This document shows, one piece after another, positions 23,101-34,000 of a DNA stretch of 64,000 nt. The position numbers and the translations under genes are program-made. Numbering within the stretch: the first letter of the stretch is position 1; each line of letters begins with the position of its first letter. The stretch is from Prunus persica (Eukaryota > Streptophyta > Magnoliopsida > Rosales > Rosaceae). The stretch spans positions 16,431,661-16,495,660 of the forward strand of contig NC_034014.1 in NCBI RefSeq assembly GCF_000346465.2, read 5' to 3'. The notes below the pieces were generated by a model. The model was not told the origin of the DNA. It did no database searches and saw only the letters and a list, made by a program, of their open reading frames with translations.

Positions 23101-23711
23101 TGCACAGACTCAAAATCTTTGGATAGCCTTGAAGCTACAAAGGCATCCCATTGTGCTTTCTCTATGAATTTATATGTTTCAGGGGGTTGGCTTAATTTCT
23201 CCCTGTCATTGGTGTATGGAAGGATATAATGCCTCGTTAGTGTAGACTTGAAATCCTTCCATTTCTTGGAAGCAGAAGCTAAAACAGAGGTCTTGCCCCC
23301 TTGGCCTACGACAAAAGCCATGTCAACTGCTTCCCAAATCTGCTCCTTTATATCCTTGGGGATTTGGGACCATTTCTTGTCCACAAGTGGGATCCTGGAG
23401 CGTGCCAACACACCAATATACGACTGCATCTCAATATGTGCTTGGCCAACACCTTTCCCCCTTTTATTGTACTCAACAATTGGCCTCAGTTTCTGAAGCT
23501 TTCTCTTCACAACACGAGGCATTGTGCTCATACCTCGACCAGTCTTTGAATCATCTGAGATTGTTGTCTGGCTGGTTTGTTCTGTCTCAGCAGATGATGA
23601 AGCAAACTTCATCTTCTTCGAAGACTTCATCTCCTTCGAAGACTTATCTTGAGGAGCTACCATTCCAAGCTTCTTGGAGCCAGAATCCTTAGTTTGTTGT
23701 TGAGAAACCAT
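20109..23711 (-). CDS. CACTA-encoded Transposase_24-like / Ulp1 (C48) protease fusion, copy 2
   Basis: Exons are 23711-22902, 22433-21879, 21506-21283, 21068-20898, 20665-20386 and 20216-20109, 715 codons plus stop. The protein differs from the copy-1 product at only one place that I could find, Leu to Val in exon 3 (ATVLALYMR to ATVLAVYMR). All catalytic residues of the C48-like domain (His589, Asp606, Gln652, Cys658) are kept. The second intron is 59 bp longer through a tandem duplication. It is encoded upstream of TNP2 on the same strand, separated by the 627-bp unit. Preservation of all six exons in both copies suggests recent function; expression is unknown. Confidence 0.85.
21661..21778. 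repeat. 59-bp tandem duplication, only in CACTA copy 2
   Basis: Units 21661-21719 and 21720-21778 are almost identical and lie in intron 2 of the protease-fusion gene. Each holds the inverted pair AAACGACGGT / ACCGTCGTTT. Copy 1 has one unit (about 4494-4552). Confidence 0.92.
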
Positions 23712-23725
23712 TTTAACAGACAAAA

Positions 23726-24507
23726 CTGCAAGTGAAAATATTTCAGGAAAACATTAAGAACACAAACGACGGTATTAAAAAAATACGACGTATGATATGA
23801 TTTTAGACGACGCAATGAAATAATCTCAGACGTAATAAATGTTTAAAACCATTATTTATATAACGTCGTGGTATATATGTTCACACGACGTCAATAGTAA
23901 TACACCGTCGTGGTAAACTATTATTTATATTTTATCGTCTATATTAGATACCAACCCTAGTTTCTTTTTCTTTATATTTTATCAAATAAGGGAAAAACAA
24001 AAACCATTGTTCAGCGAAATCAAACCTGCAATTAAACAAGCATATAAAAAAAGACTATTATTTTAAAAACAACTTTGTCAATTTTCAGACGACGCTAGAA
24101 CAACTGACGAACCGTCGTGGTCTACCGTCGTCTTATTTAGTTGATGTAGTTGTCTTCAAAGTTGGAAACTTTCTCTCTTTGTCTGTATATTTTATCAAAC
24201 TTGGAAAGAAGTAAAATGATTTTGGCCAGAAAAAAGGTAAAAAGATTTTTCAAACAAAAAACGTATGAGCATGCAAAACAGTAACCAAAATAGTGAAAAT
24301 GAAAGCTTACCTTTTGCGTGCAATGAAAGCAAGAGGAAGATGATCGATGTTTAAGTTCAGAGACGACGAAGAAGACGAGAGGAAGACGATGAGAAACTCT
24401 GACAATGCTCTGACAAGGAAAAAAGACGAAAAGGTTTCTCTGGGAGATTGAAATTTTTAATCGGGTTTGGAAACAGTGCATGTGTAAGTCGAAAAGTTGC
24501 TTACATA
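23726..24507 (-). promoter_or_regulatory. Putative 5' UTR exon, leader intron and promoter of the protease-fusion gene, copy 2
   Basis: Same structure as in copy 1: acceptor TTGCAG ending at 23726, donor GTAAGC starting at 24310, CT-rich first exon to about 24470 and a TTATAT box near 24500. The leader intron is 69 bp shorter than in copy 1 because only one unit of the 69-bp repeat is present. Confidence 0.42.
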
Positions 24508-25157
24508 TAAAACCATTTCAAAAAAATAATACGGCGGTTACATTTAACTACGTCGTTTTTAACTAAAACGACGCAATATTTTTCATTCGACGTGGAATCA
24601 TTTCATTTAACGTCGTTAGGTTTAATATAACCGACGTGGATTTTAATTTTTAAATTATGAATAGAATTTTTTTTTCCGTGACCTTTCAGTTTATTTTTCA
24701 ATTACAGTGCGTTATAAATAGAGTTTTTTTTCCGGAGGAAATTTAAAACGAAGGAAATTAATATTCTGCAATATGTAAAGTTTCTTTTTTGGATGACAGA
24801 TTTAAATAAAATAAGAATATAAAAACAACAAATGTGTAAGTCAAGTAGACGAAAAGTTGCTTACATATAAAACCATTTCAAAAAAATAATATGGCGGTTA
24901 CATATAACTACGACGTATAAATTACAAAATACGACGGTACATTTAACTTCGGACGTGGTAAATAAATACGACAGTAGTTTGTAGGTACCGTCGTAGTAAA
25001 CTCAAAAATTAAAGTACATAAGTAATAACTCGCGTCATGGTATATTATTTAACACGTCGTTTTTATTAATTTACCGACGTGGATTTTTGTAATATACGTC
25101 GATCATACCGACGTTGATTTTACAATTTAAACGGCGGTTTGTTTGTAAGGACCGCCG
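24480..25157. repeat. Non-coding motif-rich DNA with direct repeats, copy 2
   Basis: This is the counterpart of 7323-8000. The ~150-bp repeat at 24629-24779 recurs at about 25856-26005, so the RPN6 fragment is bracketed in this copy too. No gene is seen. Confidence 0.75.
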
Positions 25158-25269
25158 TTGGTTTTAAAAATTTATTCTATAAATTTGTCGCTTTCATTCA
25201 TTTTCGGTTTACATTTAAGGTTCCAAGTTCTTCCTCTCTCAGTCTCTCATGTCTCAAAGATAATAATTT

Positions 25270-25679
25270 GGATGTTTTCTCAAAGAGAAATTGAGCTTAC
25301 TCGCATCAAATATATGTCCACAAGAAGAAGCTTGTCAACTAGCCTTCTCACTTCCTTGATCAAGCCTGATAGGACACTTAGTGCTTCTGAATACTCCTTG
25401 CTTTCCATCAAAAGAGATGCAAGCCTGGCCTCCACTCGCTGTCGAAGGAAAGTTCGCTTCTCAGGGAAATCTGAAGATCAGATGTGCCTGATCCTCTGCT
25501 TGATTTTCTTGCCTAAGAAGATCCGTCGGATTTATTGTGATAGCCTCTTCCTTTATCCGTAGAGCTTCAGAAGAAGAAGATGGGTTTCAAGAATGCGATA
25601 AAGAATAGAAATGGCTTCAGATGGCCTCTAAAGCATGAGCAATTGAATCAGTAGTTTCTGGGAGATATGATGAAGACAT
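25270..25679 (-). pseudogene. RPN6: Captured RPN6 (PSMD11) fragment, copy 2
   Basis: It is identical to the copy-1 fragment as far as I can see by eye, with the same ATG (25679), internal deletions, frameshifts and stop. The capture and its decay therefore preceded the split of the two transposon copies. It is not able to encode a proteasome subunit. Confidence 0.85.
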
Positions 25680-25744
25680 TGTCAATGCTTTGAACTACAC
25701 AAGTCCTGCAGAAAGATATGTTAAAGAAACTGAAACAACGGCGG

Positions 25745-26766
25745 TTTTCTGTTCTACCGTCGTCTTTTCTCGTCGTCTATATTAAGTTACGATGGCGGTA
25801 GATTTATAATTACCGACGTAGATTATTTTGTTAAACGTCGTTAAGTGTACTACAACCGACGTGGATTTTAATTTTAAATTATAAATGGAGTTTTTTTTCC
25901 CGTATTCTTTCAGTTTTAGTTTTCAATTCCAAAGCGTGATAAATAGATTTTTCTTTCCCGAGGAAATTTAAAATGAGGGAAATTAATGTTCTAGAATTTG
26001 TAAACTAACACGACGCAATATTTGCAAATCTGTGTCATCTGTTAAGATTATGATGTGGAACAGAGTTCCATCTGGTAAGATTTCGTAACCCTTGGGATCT
26101 CAGACAAAACTGATTATGTCGACGGTGTTCTATATAAACCGTCGTGGTTATTTCAATTCTTGTCATTAAGTAGATCTACCGACGTAGGATAAGAAAATCA
26201 AAGAAAAAAATTGTTAACAAAAATTCTTATTAAGACGACCGTTAAAATTAAAGGTACGACGTATAAAATGAATAAATACGACGATAAATTTTATTGTACG
26301 ATTTAAAGATAACGTAGTAGAACTATACGAGAATGACGTCGATATATTTATATTTTCCGTCGTTGTAAATTAATTTAATACGGCGATATTTTGTATTTTA
26401 AAGCCGTGGATTTGTTTGTAATTATACGGCGTCTTATACGAAAACCTCGTCGTGTTATTTTATGAGTAAAAACGGCAGTTTTTATTGAAATCGTCGTCTT
26501 TACTTTCTACGTCGGTCGATTCATAACTTCTGCCGTTCTTTGTTGGCATTGATTTTACACTGAGGAAATCTGTTTCAAATAGACGTCGGTTGTTTAATTA
26601 TGTACGTCGTTGTTTTTGAACAGCCATTTGAAACTCCATTTTTTAGTTGTCTAAGGTTGTATTACACGACGGTGTTTTTAGAACCGTCGTCTTTTTATAA
26701 ACCACGACGGTTTTCACTTAGACCGTCGTTGTTTTCTGGTCGTCTTTTTCACTTTTTGTAGTAGTG
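25745..26766. repeat. Right subterminal region and terminal inverted repeat, copy 2
   Basis: Dense ACGACG/CGTCGT motifs, no gene, ending in TTTTTGTAGTAGTG at 26766. It matches 8588-9609 of copy 1 with a few substitutions (for example GGCGG/GACGG near 26121 and GTCTT/GTGTT near 26452). Confidence 0.88.
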
Positions 26767-28063
26767 TCAGCTCAGGAACTTAGAAGGTTGAACAAAAGTC
26801 AAGCTTTCCATAAAGAAACCATACCAAAGCATGTATTTGGCAGCTGGAGCAGTTGGCAAGTATGGGCAGCTGGAGCAGTTCGGAGTAGCTAAGAGAGGTG
26901 TGCTTCACCAGCCAAAGCGGAGGACTAAATTGCACTCTAAAAATAGAGAGCTGCACACTCATTCAAAAGAGGGCTGACACACACATTCACTTCATCCATT
27001 ACTCTCATACACACATTCAGATTCACCACAAAGAGAGAAGGGAGCTTGGAGCTGTCCGGGGAACTTCCTTGCTGCCATCATCTTGTTCTTCTCCTCTCTT
27101 TATCCTATCTATGTATTTCTTCTTTTCTGTATTCATAGTTATGTCTAACTAATCCATTTAGTTAGGGCTTAGGATGAAGCCCTAGTCATGAATATTCAAT
27201 GTTATGGATGATTTTATAGTTAATTGATTTCCTTGCTTTTATTATCAAGTTGTTAATCTCCAGTTTATTATGTGCCTGATGTATGTTTTCTTGGAGTAGC
27301 TAACTAGGATTTTATGTATCTAGCACAGGTTGGGAAGCGGTTTAGATTCACCAATTGTACTCTCCTTTCACAAGCAACACATGAATGGCCTAAGAATCAT
27401 TCAAGGGGTTAATAACCATAGGTTGACTAGGACAGATACCATGTTCTTGGCCTTATGTGATTATCATATTCTCAAGGAGCTTAATGACTCTTGTATGCTT
27501 TATTCTAAGTAGATACCATGCTTAGGTTGCATATTAGAGATCACGTGTTGTGTAGATACCATGCATAATCACATGCCTTAGGAGAATCATGCATCCTGCA
27601 CCAAGATACCATAGGCTTGTATGCGATAATCTATTGTTGATGAAGCTTAATTTCTATGCATTCATAACTTGGATAGGAAAACTAGTGGTGGATTCCAAGG
27701 CTCTAAGACCTCTCAATTATTGTTTCACAATCTGTTAATTGCAGCCAGTGTTTACTTTCGAGCACTTTCATTTCACTTTCTTCTTTTCATTTCAACAACA
27801 AAAACCCCCCATTTCGAGTGCGTGTGTGGTGCTAGGATTCTGTCCTAGACCTTGAGTAATTAGCAAGAGGTATTGTTGAATTCGACCTTGCCTTTTAGCT
27901 AGTCAGTCAGTTTCTAAGTAATTTAATTTGGAACCAAGCTACCATTCTCCGCGGGATCGACTTCGTATTTACATAAGCAATACAATAAACGGTTCGTGCA
28001 CTTGCGAGAATTAAAGTTGCTATTTTTAATAACTCATTTTAGTTGTTAAGAATAGGCTCAACA

Positions 28064-31000
28064 TGGTCCCCAAGTTTTGGACTCATTCCGATATCGATTG
28101 GTCCAAGAAATTGGATAATTCAGGTTCGTACGAAGTTCATTCTGAAATGGAGTGGCTGGTGTATTACATAGTTCTAGAGATCGGATTTCACCCAAAACCC
28201 ACCAAATGACTCCTCCCACCGTATTATGTTGTTCCCCAAGTTTTGGACTCAATTTGATATCAATTGGTCCATGAAATAGGACAATTCAGAGTAGTACGAA
28301 GTTCGTTTTGAAATGGAGTGGTTGGAGTATTGCATTGTTTTAGAGATTCAATTTCGCTCAAAATTCACCAAATAACTCCTCCCACCATATTATGATGTTC
28401 CTCAAGTTTTGGGCTCAATCCGATATCGATTGGTCCATGAAATCGGACAATTCATGTTCGTACGAAGTTCGTTCTGAAATGGAGTGGTTGGTATATTGCA
28501 TAGTTTTGGCTATTGAATTTCTCTCAAAACTCACCAAATGACTCCTCCCACTGTATGAGGATGTTCCCCAAGTTTTTGGCTCAATCCGATATCGATTGGT
28601 CCAAGAATTGGACTATTCATGTTTGAACGAAGTAAGTTCTCTAATGGAGTGGTTGGTGCATTGCATAGTTGTAGCGATTGGATTTTACTGAAAACTCACC
28701 AAATAACTCCTCCCACCATATTACGATGTTCCCCAAGTTTTGGACTCAATCCGATATCGATTGGTCCATGAACACGGACAACTCATGTTCGTGCGAAGTT
28801 CGTTCTAAAATAGAGTGGTTGGTGCATTGCATAGTTATAGCGATTGCATTTTACTGAAAACTCACCAAATAACTCCTCCAACCATCTTACGATGTTCCCC
28901 AAGTTTTGGACTGAATCCGATATTGATTGGTCCATGAAATTTGACAATTCAGGTTCGTATGAAGTTCGTTCTAAAATGGAGTGGTTGTTGTATTGCATAG
29001 TTCTAGAGATTGGATTTCACTCAAAACCCACCAAATGACTTCTCCCACCATATTACGATGTTCCCCAAGCTTCGGGCTCAATCTGATATCGATTGGTCCA
29101 AGAATTGGACTATTCATGTTTGCACGAAGTAAGTTCTCTAATGGAGTGGTTGGTGCATTCCATAGTTGTAGTGATTGGATTTTACTGAAAACTCACCAAA
29201 TAACTCCTCCCACCATATTACTATGTTCCCCAAGTTTTGGACTCAATCCGATATCGATTGGTCCATGAACACGGACAACTCATGTTCGTGCGAAGTTCGT
29301 TCTAAAATGGAGTGGTTGGTGCATTGCATAGTTATAGCGATTGCATTTTACTGAAAACTCACCAAATAACTCCTCCAACCATCTTACGATGTTCCTCAAG
29401 TTTTGGACTGAATCCGATATTGATTGGTCCATGAAATTTGACAATTCAGGTTCGTATGAAGTTCGTTCTAAAATGGAGTGGTTGTTGTCTTGCATAGTTC
29501 TAGAGATTGGATTTCACTCAAAACCCACCAAATGACTTCTCCCACCATATTACAATGTTTCCCAAGCTTCGGGCTCAATCCGATATCGATTGGTCCAAGA
29601 ATTGGACTATTCATGTTTGCACGAAGTAAGTTCTCTAATGGAGTGGTCGGTGCATTGCATAGTTATAGCGATTGGATTTTACTGAAAACTCACCAAATAA
29701 CTCCTCCCACCATATTACGATGTTCCCCAGGTTTTGGACTCAATCCAATATCGATTGGTCCATGAAATTGGACAACTCATGTTCGTGTGAAGTTCGTTCT
29801 GAAATGGAGTGGTTGGTGCATTGCATAGTTATAGCGATTGGATTTTACTGAAAACTCACCAAATAACTCCTCCCACCATATTACGATGTTCCCCAAGGTT
29901 TGGACTCAATGTGATATCAATTGGTCCATGAACTAGGACAATTTAGAGTAGTACAAAGTTCGTTTTGAAATGGAGTGGTTGGAGTATTGCATTGTTTTAG
30001 AGATTCGATTTCGCTCAAAATTCACCAAATAACTCCTCCCACCATATTATGTTGTTTCCCAAGTTTTGGGCTCGATCCAATATCGATTGGTCCATGAAAA
30101 TCGGATAATTCATGTTCGTACGAAGTTCATTCTGAAATGGAGTGGTTGGTGAATTGCATAGTTTTGGCTATTGAATTTCCTCAAAACTCACCAAACGACT
30201 CCTCCCACCGTATTACGATGTTCCCCAAGTTTTCGGCTCAATCCGATATCGATTGGTCCAAGAATTGGACTATTCATGTTTGCACGAAGTAAGTTCTCTA
30301 ATGGAGTAGTTAGTGCATTGCATAGTTATAGTGATTGGATTTTACTAAAAACTCACCAAATAACTCCTCCCACCATATTACGATGTTCCCCAAGTTCTAG
30401 ACTCAATCCGATATCGATTGGTCCATGAACTCGGACAACTCATGTTCGTGCGCAGTTCGTTCTGAAATGGAGTGGTTGGTGCATTGCATAGTTATAGCGA
30501 TTGGATTTTACTGAAAACTCACCAAATAACTCCTCCAACCATCTTACGATGTTCCCCAAGTTTTGGACTGAATCCGATATTGATTGGGCCATGAAATTTG
30601 ACAATTCAGGTTCGTATGAAGTTCATTCTAAAATGGAGTGGTTGTTGTATTGCATAGTTCTAGAGATTGAATTTCACTCAAAACCCACCAAATGACTTCT
30701 CCCACCATATTACGATGTTCCCCAAGCTTCGGACTCAATCCGATATCGATTGGTCCAAGAAATTGGACAATTCAGGTTCGTACCAAGTTCAATCTAAAAT
30801 GGAGTGGTTGTTGGATTGCATAGTTCTAGAGATTGGATTTCACTCAAAACCCACCAAATGACTCCTCCCACCATAGTATGATGTTCCCCAAGCTTCGGAC
30901 TCAATCCGATATCGATTGGTCTATGAAATTTGACAATTCAGGTTGGTACGAAGCTCGTTCTGAAATGGAGAGGTTGGTGTATTGCATAGTTCTAGATATT

Positions 31001-34000
31001 GAATTTCACTGAAAACCCACCAAAGAACTCCTACCACCATATTACAATGTTCCCCACCATAGCGATTGGATTTTACTCAAAACTCACCAAATGACTCCTC
31101 CCACAACATTATGATATTCCCCATGCTTTGGACCCAATCCGATATCGATTGGTCCATGAAATTGGACCATTCAGGTTCGTACGAAGTTCGTTCTAAAATG
31201 GATTGGTTGGTGTATTGCATAGTTTTAGCTATTGGATTTCTCTCAAAACTCACCAAACGACTCCTTCCACCGTATTAGGATGTTCCCCAATTTTTGGGCT
31301 GAATCCGATATCGATTAGTCCAAGAAATTGGATTGTTCAAGGTCGCACGAAGTTCGTTCTCTAATGGAGTGGTTGGTGCATTGCATAGTTACAGCGATTT
31401 TATTTTACTCAAAACTCACCAAATGACTCCTCCCACGACATTATGATGTTCCCCAAGTTTTGGACTCAATCCGATATCGATTGGTCCATGAAATCAAACA
31501 ATTCAGGTTCGTACGAAGTTCGTTCTGAAATAAAGTGGTTGGTGTATCGCACAGTTCAAGAGACTGTATTTCACGCAAAACCCACCAAATGACTCGTCCC
31601 ACCATATTATGATGTTCCTCAAGTTTAGGGCTCAATCTGATATCGATTGTTCCAAGAAATCGGACTACTCATGTTCGTACGAAGTTCGTTCTCTAATGGA
31701 GTAGTTGGTGTATTGCATAGTTATAGCGATTGAAATTTACTCAAAACTCACCAAATGACTCCTCCCACAACGTTATGATGTTCTGCAAGTTTTGGACTCT
31801 ATTTGATATCGATTGGTCCATGAAATTGGACAACCCAAGTTCGTATGAAGTTCGTTATTAAATGGAGTGGTTGGTGTATCGCATAGTTCTAGAGATTGGA
31901 TTTAACTCAAAAATACCAAATGACTCCTCCCACCATATTACGATGTTCCCCAAGTTTTGGACTCAATCCGTTATCAATTGGTCCATGAAATCGGACAATT
32001 CAGGTTCGTACAAAGTTCCTTATGAGATGGAGTGGTTGGTGTATCGCATAGTTCTAGAGATTGGATTTCATTCAAAACCCACCAAATGACTTTTCCCACC
32101 ATATTATGATGTTCCCCAAGTTTTGTGCTCAATCCGATATCGATTGGTCCAAGAAATTGGACTATTCATGTTCGTACGAAGTTCGTTCTCTAACGGAGGG
32201 ATTGGTATATTGCATAGTTATAGGGATTGGATTTGACTCAAAACCCACCAAATGACTCCTCCCACCATATTATGATGTTCACCATGTTTTGGACTCAATC
32301 CGATATCGATTGGTCCATGAAATTTGACAATTCAGAGTCGTACGAAGTTTGTTCTAAAATGGAGTGGTTGGTGTATAGCATTGTTTTAGAGATTGGATAT
32401 CGCTCAAAACTCACAAAATGACTCCTCCCACCATATTATGATGTTCCCCAACTTCAGGGCTCAATCCGATATCGATTGGTCCATGAAATTGGACAATTCA
32501 GGTTCATACGAATTTCATTCTAAAATGGAGTGGTTGGTGTATCGCATAGTTCTAGGGATTGGATTTCATTCAAAACCCTCCAAATGACTCCTCCCACCGT
32601 ATTATAATGTTCCCCAAGTTTTGGATTCAATCTTATATCGATTGGTACAGGAAAATGGACAATTAATGTTCGCATGAAGTTCGTTCTGAAATGGAGTGGT
32701 TGGTGTATTGCTTAGTTCCGAAGATTGAATTTCACTCAAAACCCACCAAATCACTACTCCCACCATATTATGATTTTCCCCAATCTTCAGACTCAATCCG
32801 ATATCGATTGGTCCAAGAAATTGGACTATTCATGTTCGTTCGAAAGTTCGTTCTCTAATGGAGTGGGTGTATTGCATAGTTTTAGCAATTGGATTTTACT
32901 CACAACTCACCAAATGACTCTTCCCACAACATTATGATGTTCCCCAATTTTTGGACTCAGTCCGATATCAATTGGTCCATCATATCGGACAATTCATAGT
33001 CAAACAAAGTTCATTATGAAATTCAGTGGTTGGGGTATTGCATAGTTGTAGCCATTGGATTTCACTCCAAACTCACCAAAACTCCTCCCACCATATTATG
33101 ATATTCCCTAAGTTTTGTGCTCAATCTGATATCGATTGGCCCAAGATATTGGACTATTCATGTTAGTACAAAGTTCGTTATCAAATGGAATGGTTGGTGT
33201 GTTGCATAGTTATAGCGGTTGGATTTTACTCAAAACTCACCAAATGACTCCTCCCACAACATTATGATGTTCCCCAAGTTTTGACTCAATCTGATATCGC
33301 TTGGTCCATGAAATTGGACAATTCAGGTTCATATGAAGTTCATTCTGAAATGGAGTGGTTGGAGTATTGTATAGTTCTAGAGATTGAATTTCACTTAAAA
33401 CCCACCAAATAACACCTCCCACCATATTATGATCTTCCCGAAGCTTTGGACTCAATCTGATAACGATTGCTCCACGAAATTGGACAATTCAATTTCATAC
33501 GAATTTCGTTCTGAAATGGAGTGGTTGGTGTATTGCATAGTTCTAGAGATTAGATTTCATTCAAAACCCACCAAATGACTCCTCCCACCATATTATGATG
33601 TCCAGGTTTTGGACTCAATCCAATATCAAATGGTCCACGAAATCGGACAATTCAGAATCGTACGAAGTTCGTTCCGAAATGGAGTTGTTATTGCATAGTT
33701 TTAGCCATTGGATCTCGCTCAAAACTCACCAAATGACTCCTCCCACCATATTATGATGTTCCCCAAGTTTGGGGCTCAATCTGATATCGATTGGTCCAAG
33801 AAATTGGACAATTCAAGTTCGTACGAAGTTCGTTCTCTAATGGAGTGGTTGGTGTATTGCATAGTTTGATCAATTGGATTTCACTCAAAATTCACCAAAT
33901 GACTACTCCCACAACATTATGATGTTCCCCAAGTTTAGGACTCAATCCAATATCGATTGGTCTATGCAATTGGACAATTCAGTTTCATACGAAGTTCATT

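Larger units (their letters stand above)
12972..26766 (-). mobile_element. Complete CACTA (En/Spm) transposon, copy 2 (13.8 kb)
   Basis: Both ends are present: CACTACTACAAAAAAGC at 12972 and its near inverse ending at 26766. They are flanked by the 3-bp target duplication TCA (12969-12971 and 26767-26769), as expected for CACTA. In transcription order (minus strand, right to left) it holds the right subterminal DNA, an RPN6 fragment, the Transposase_24/Ulp1 gene, one 627-bp unit, the TNP2 promoter and leader, the TNP2 gene and the left subterminal DNA. The TNP2 gene contains an assembly gap and a broken C-terminus, so this copy may depend on TNP2 from elsewhere. Confidence 0.96.
12491..28063 (+). 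mobile_element. Solo LTR (1.78 kb net) split by CACTA copy 2
   Basis: Outer ends are TGATAAGGTC (12491) and GGCTCAACA (28063), flanked by the 5-bp target duplication TGGTC (12486-12490 and 28064-28068). Removing element plus one TGGTC restores an ordinary satellite monomer (ATGGTGGTCCCCAAG). LTR sequence occupies 12491-12971 and 26770-28063, 1,775 bp in total. Near the 3' end, CTCCGCGGGATCGACTTCG and CGGTTCGTGCACTTGCGAG resemble the R-U5 ends of plant gypsy LTRs. With only one 3' end and no internal region, a solo LTR from LTR-LTR recombination is the simplest reading; a short non-autonomous element is the alternative. Confidence 0.85.

Noticed and set aside
12491..28063. Complete LTR retrotransposon with two LTRs
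   Set aside because: After removing the CACTA element only 1,775 bp with a single 5' and a single 3' LTR end remain; no internal region is visible.
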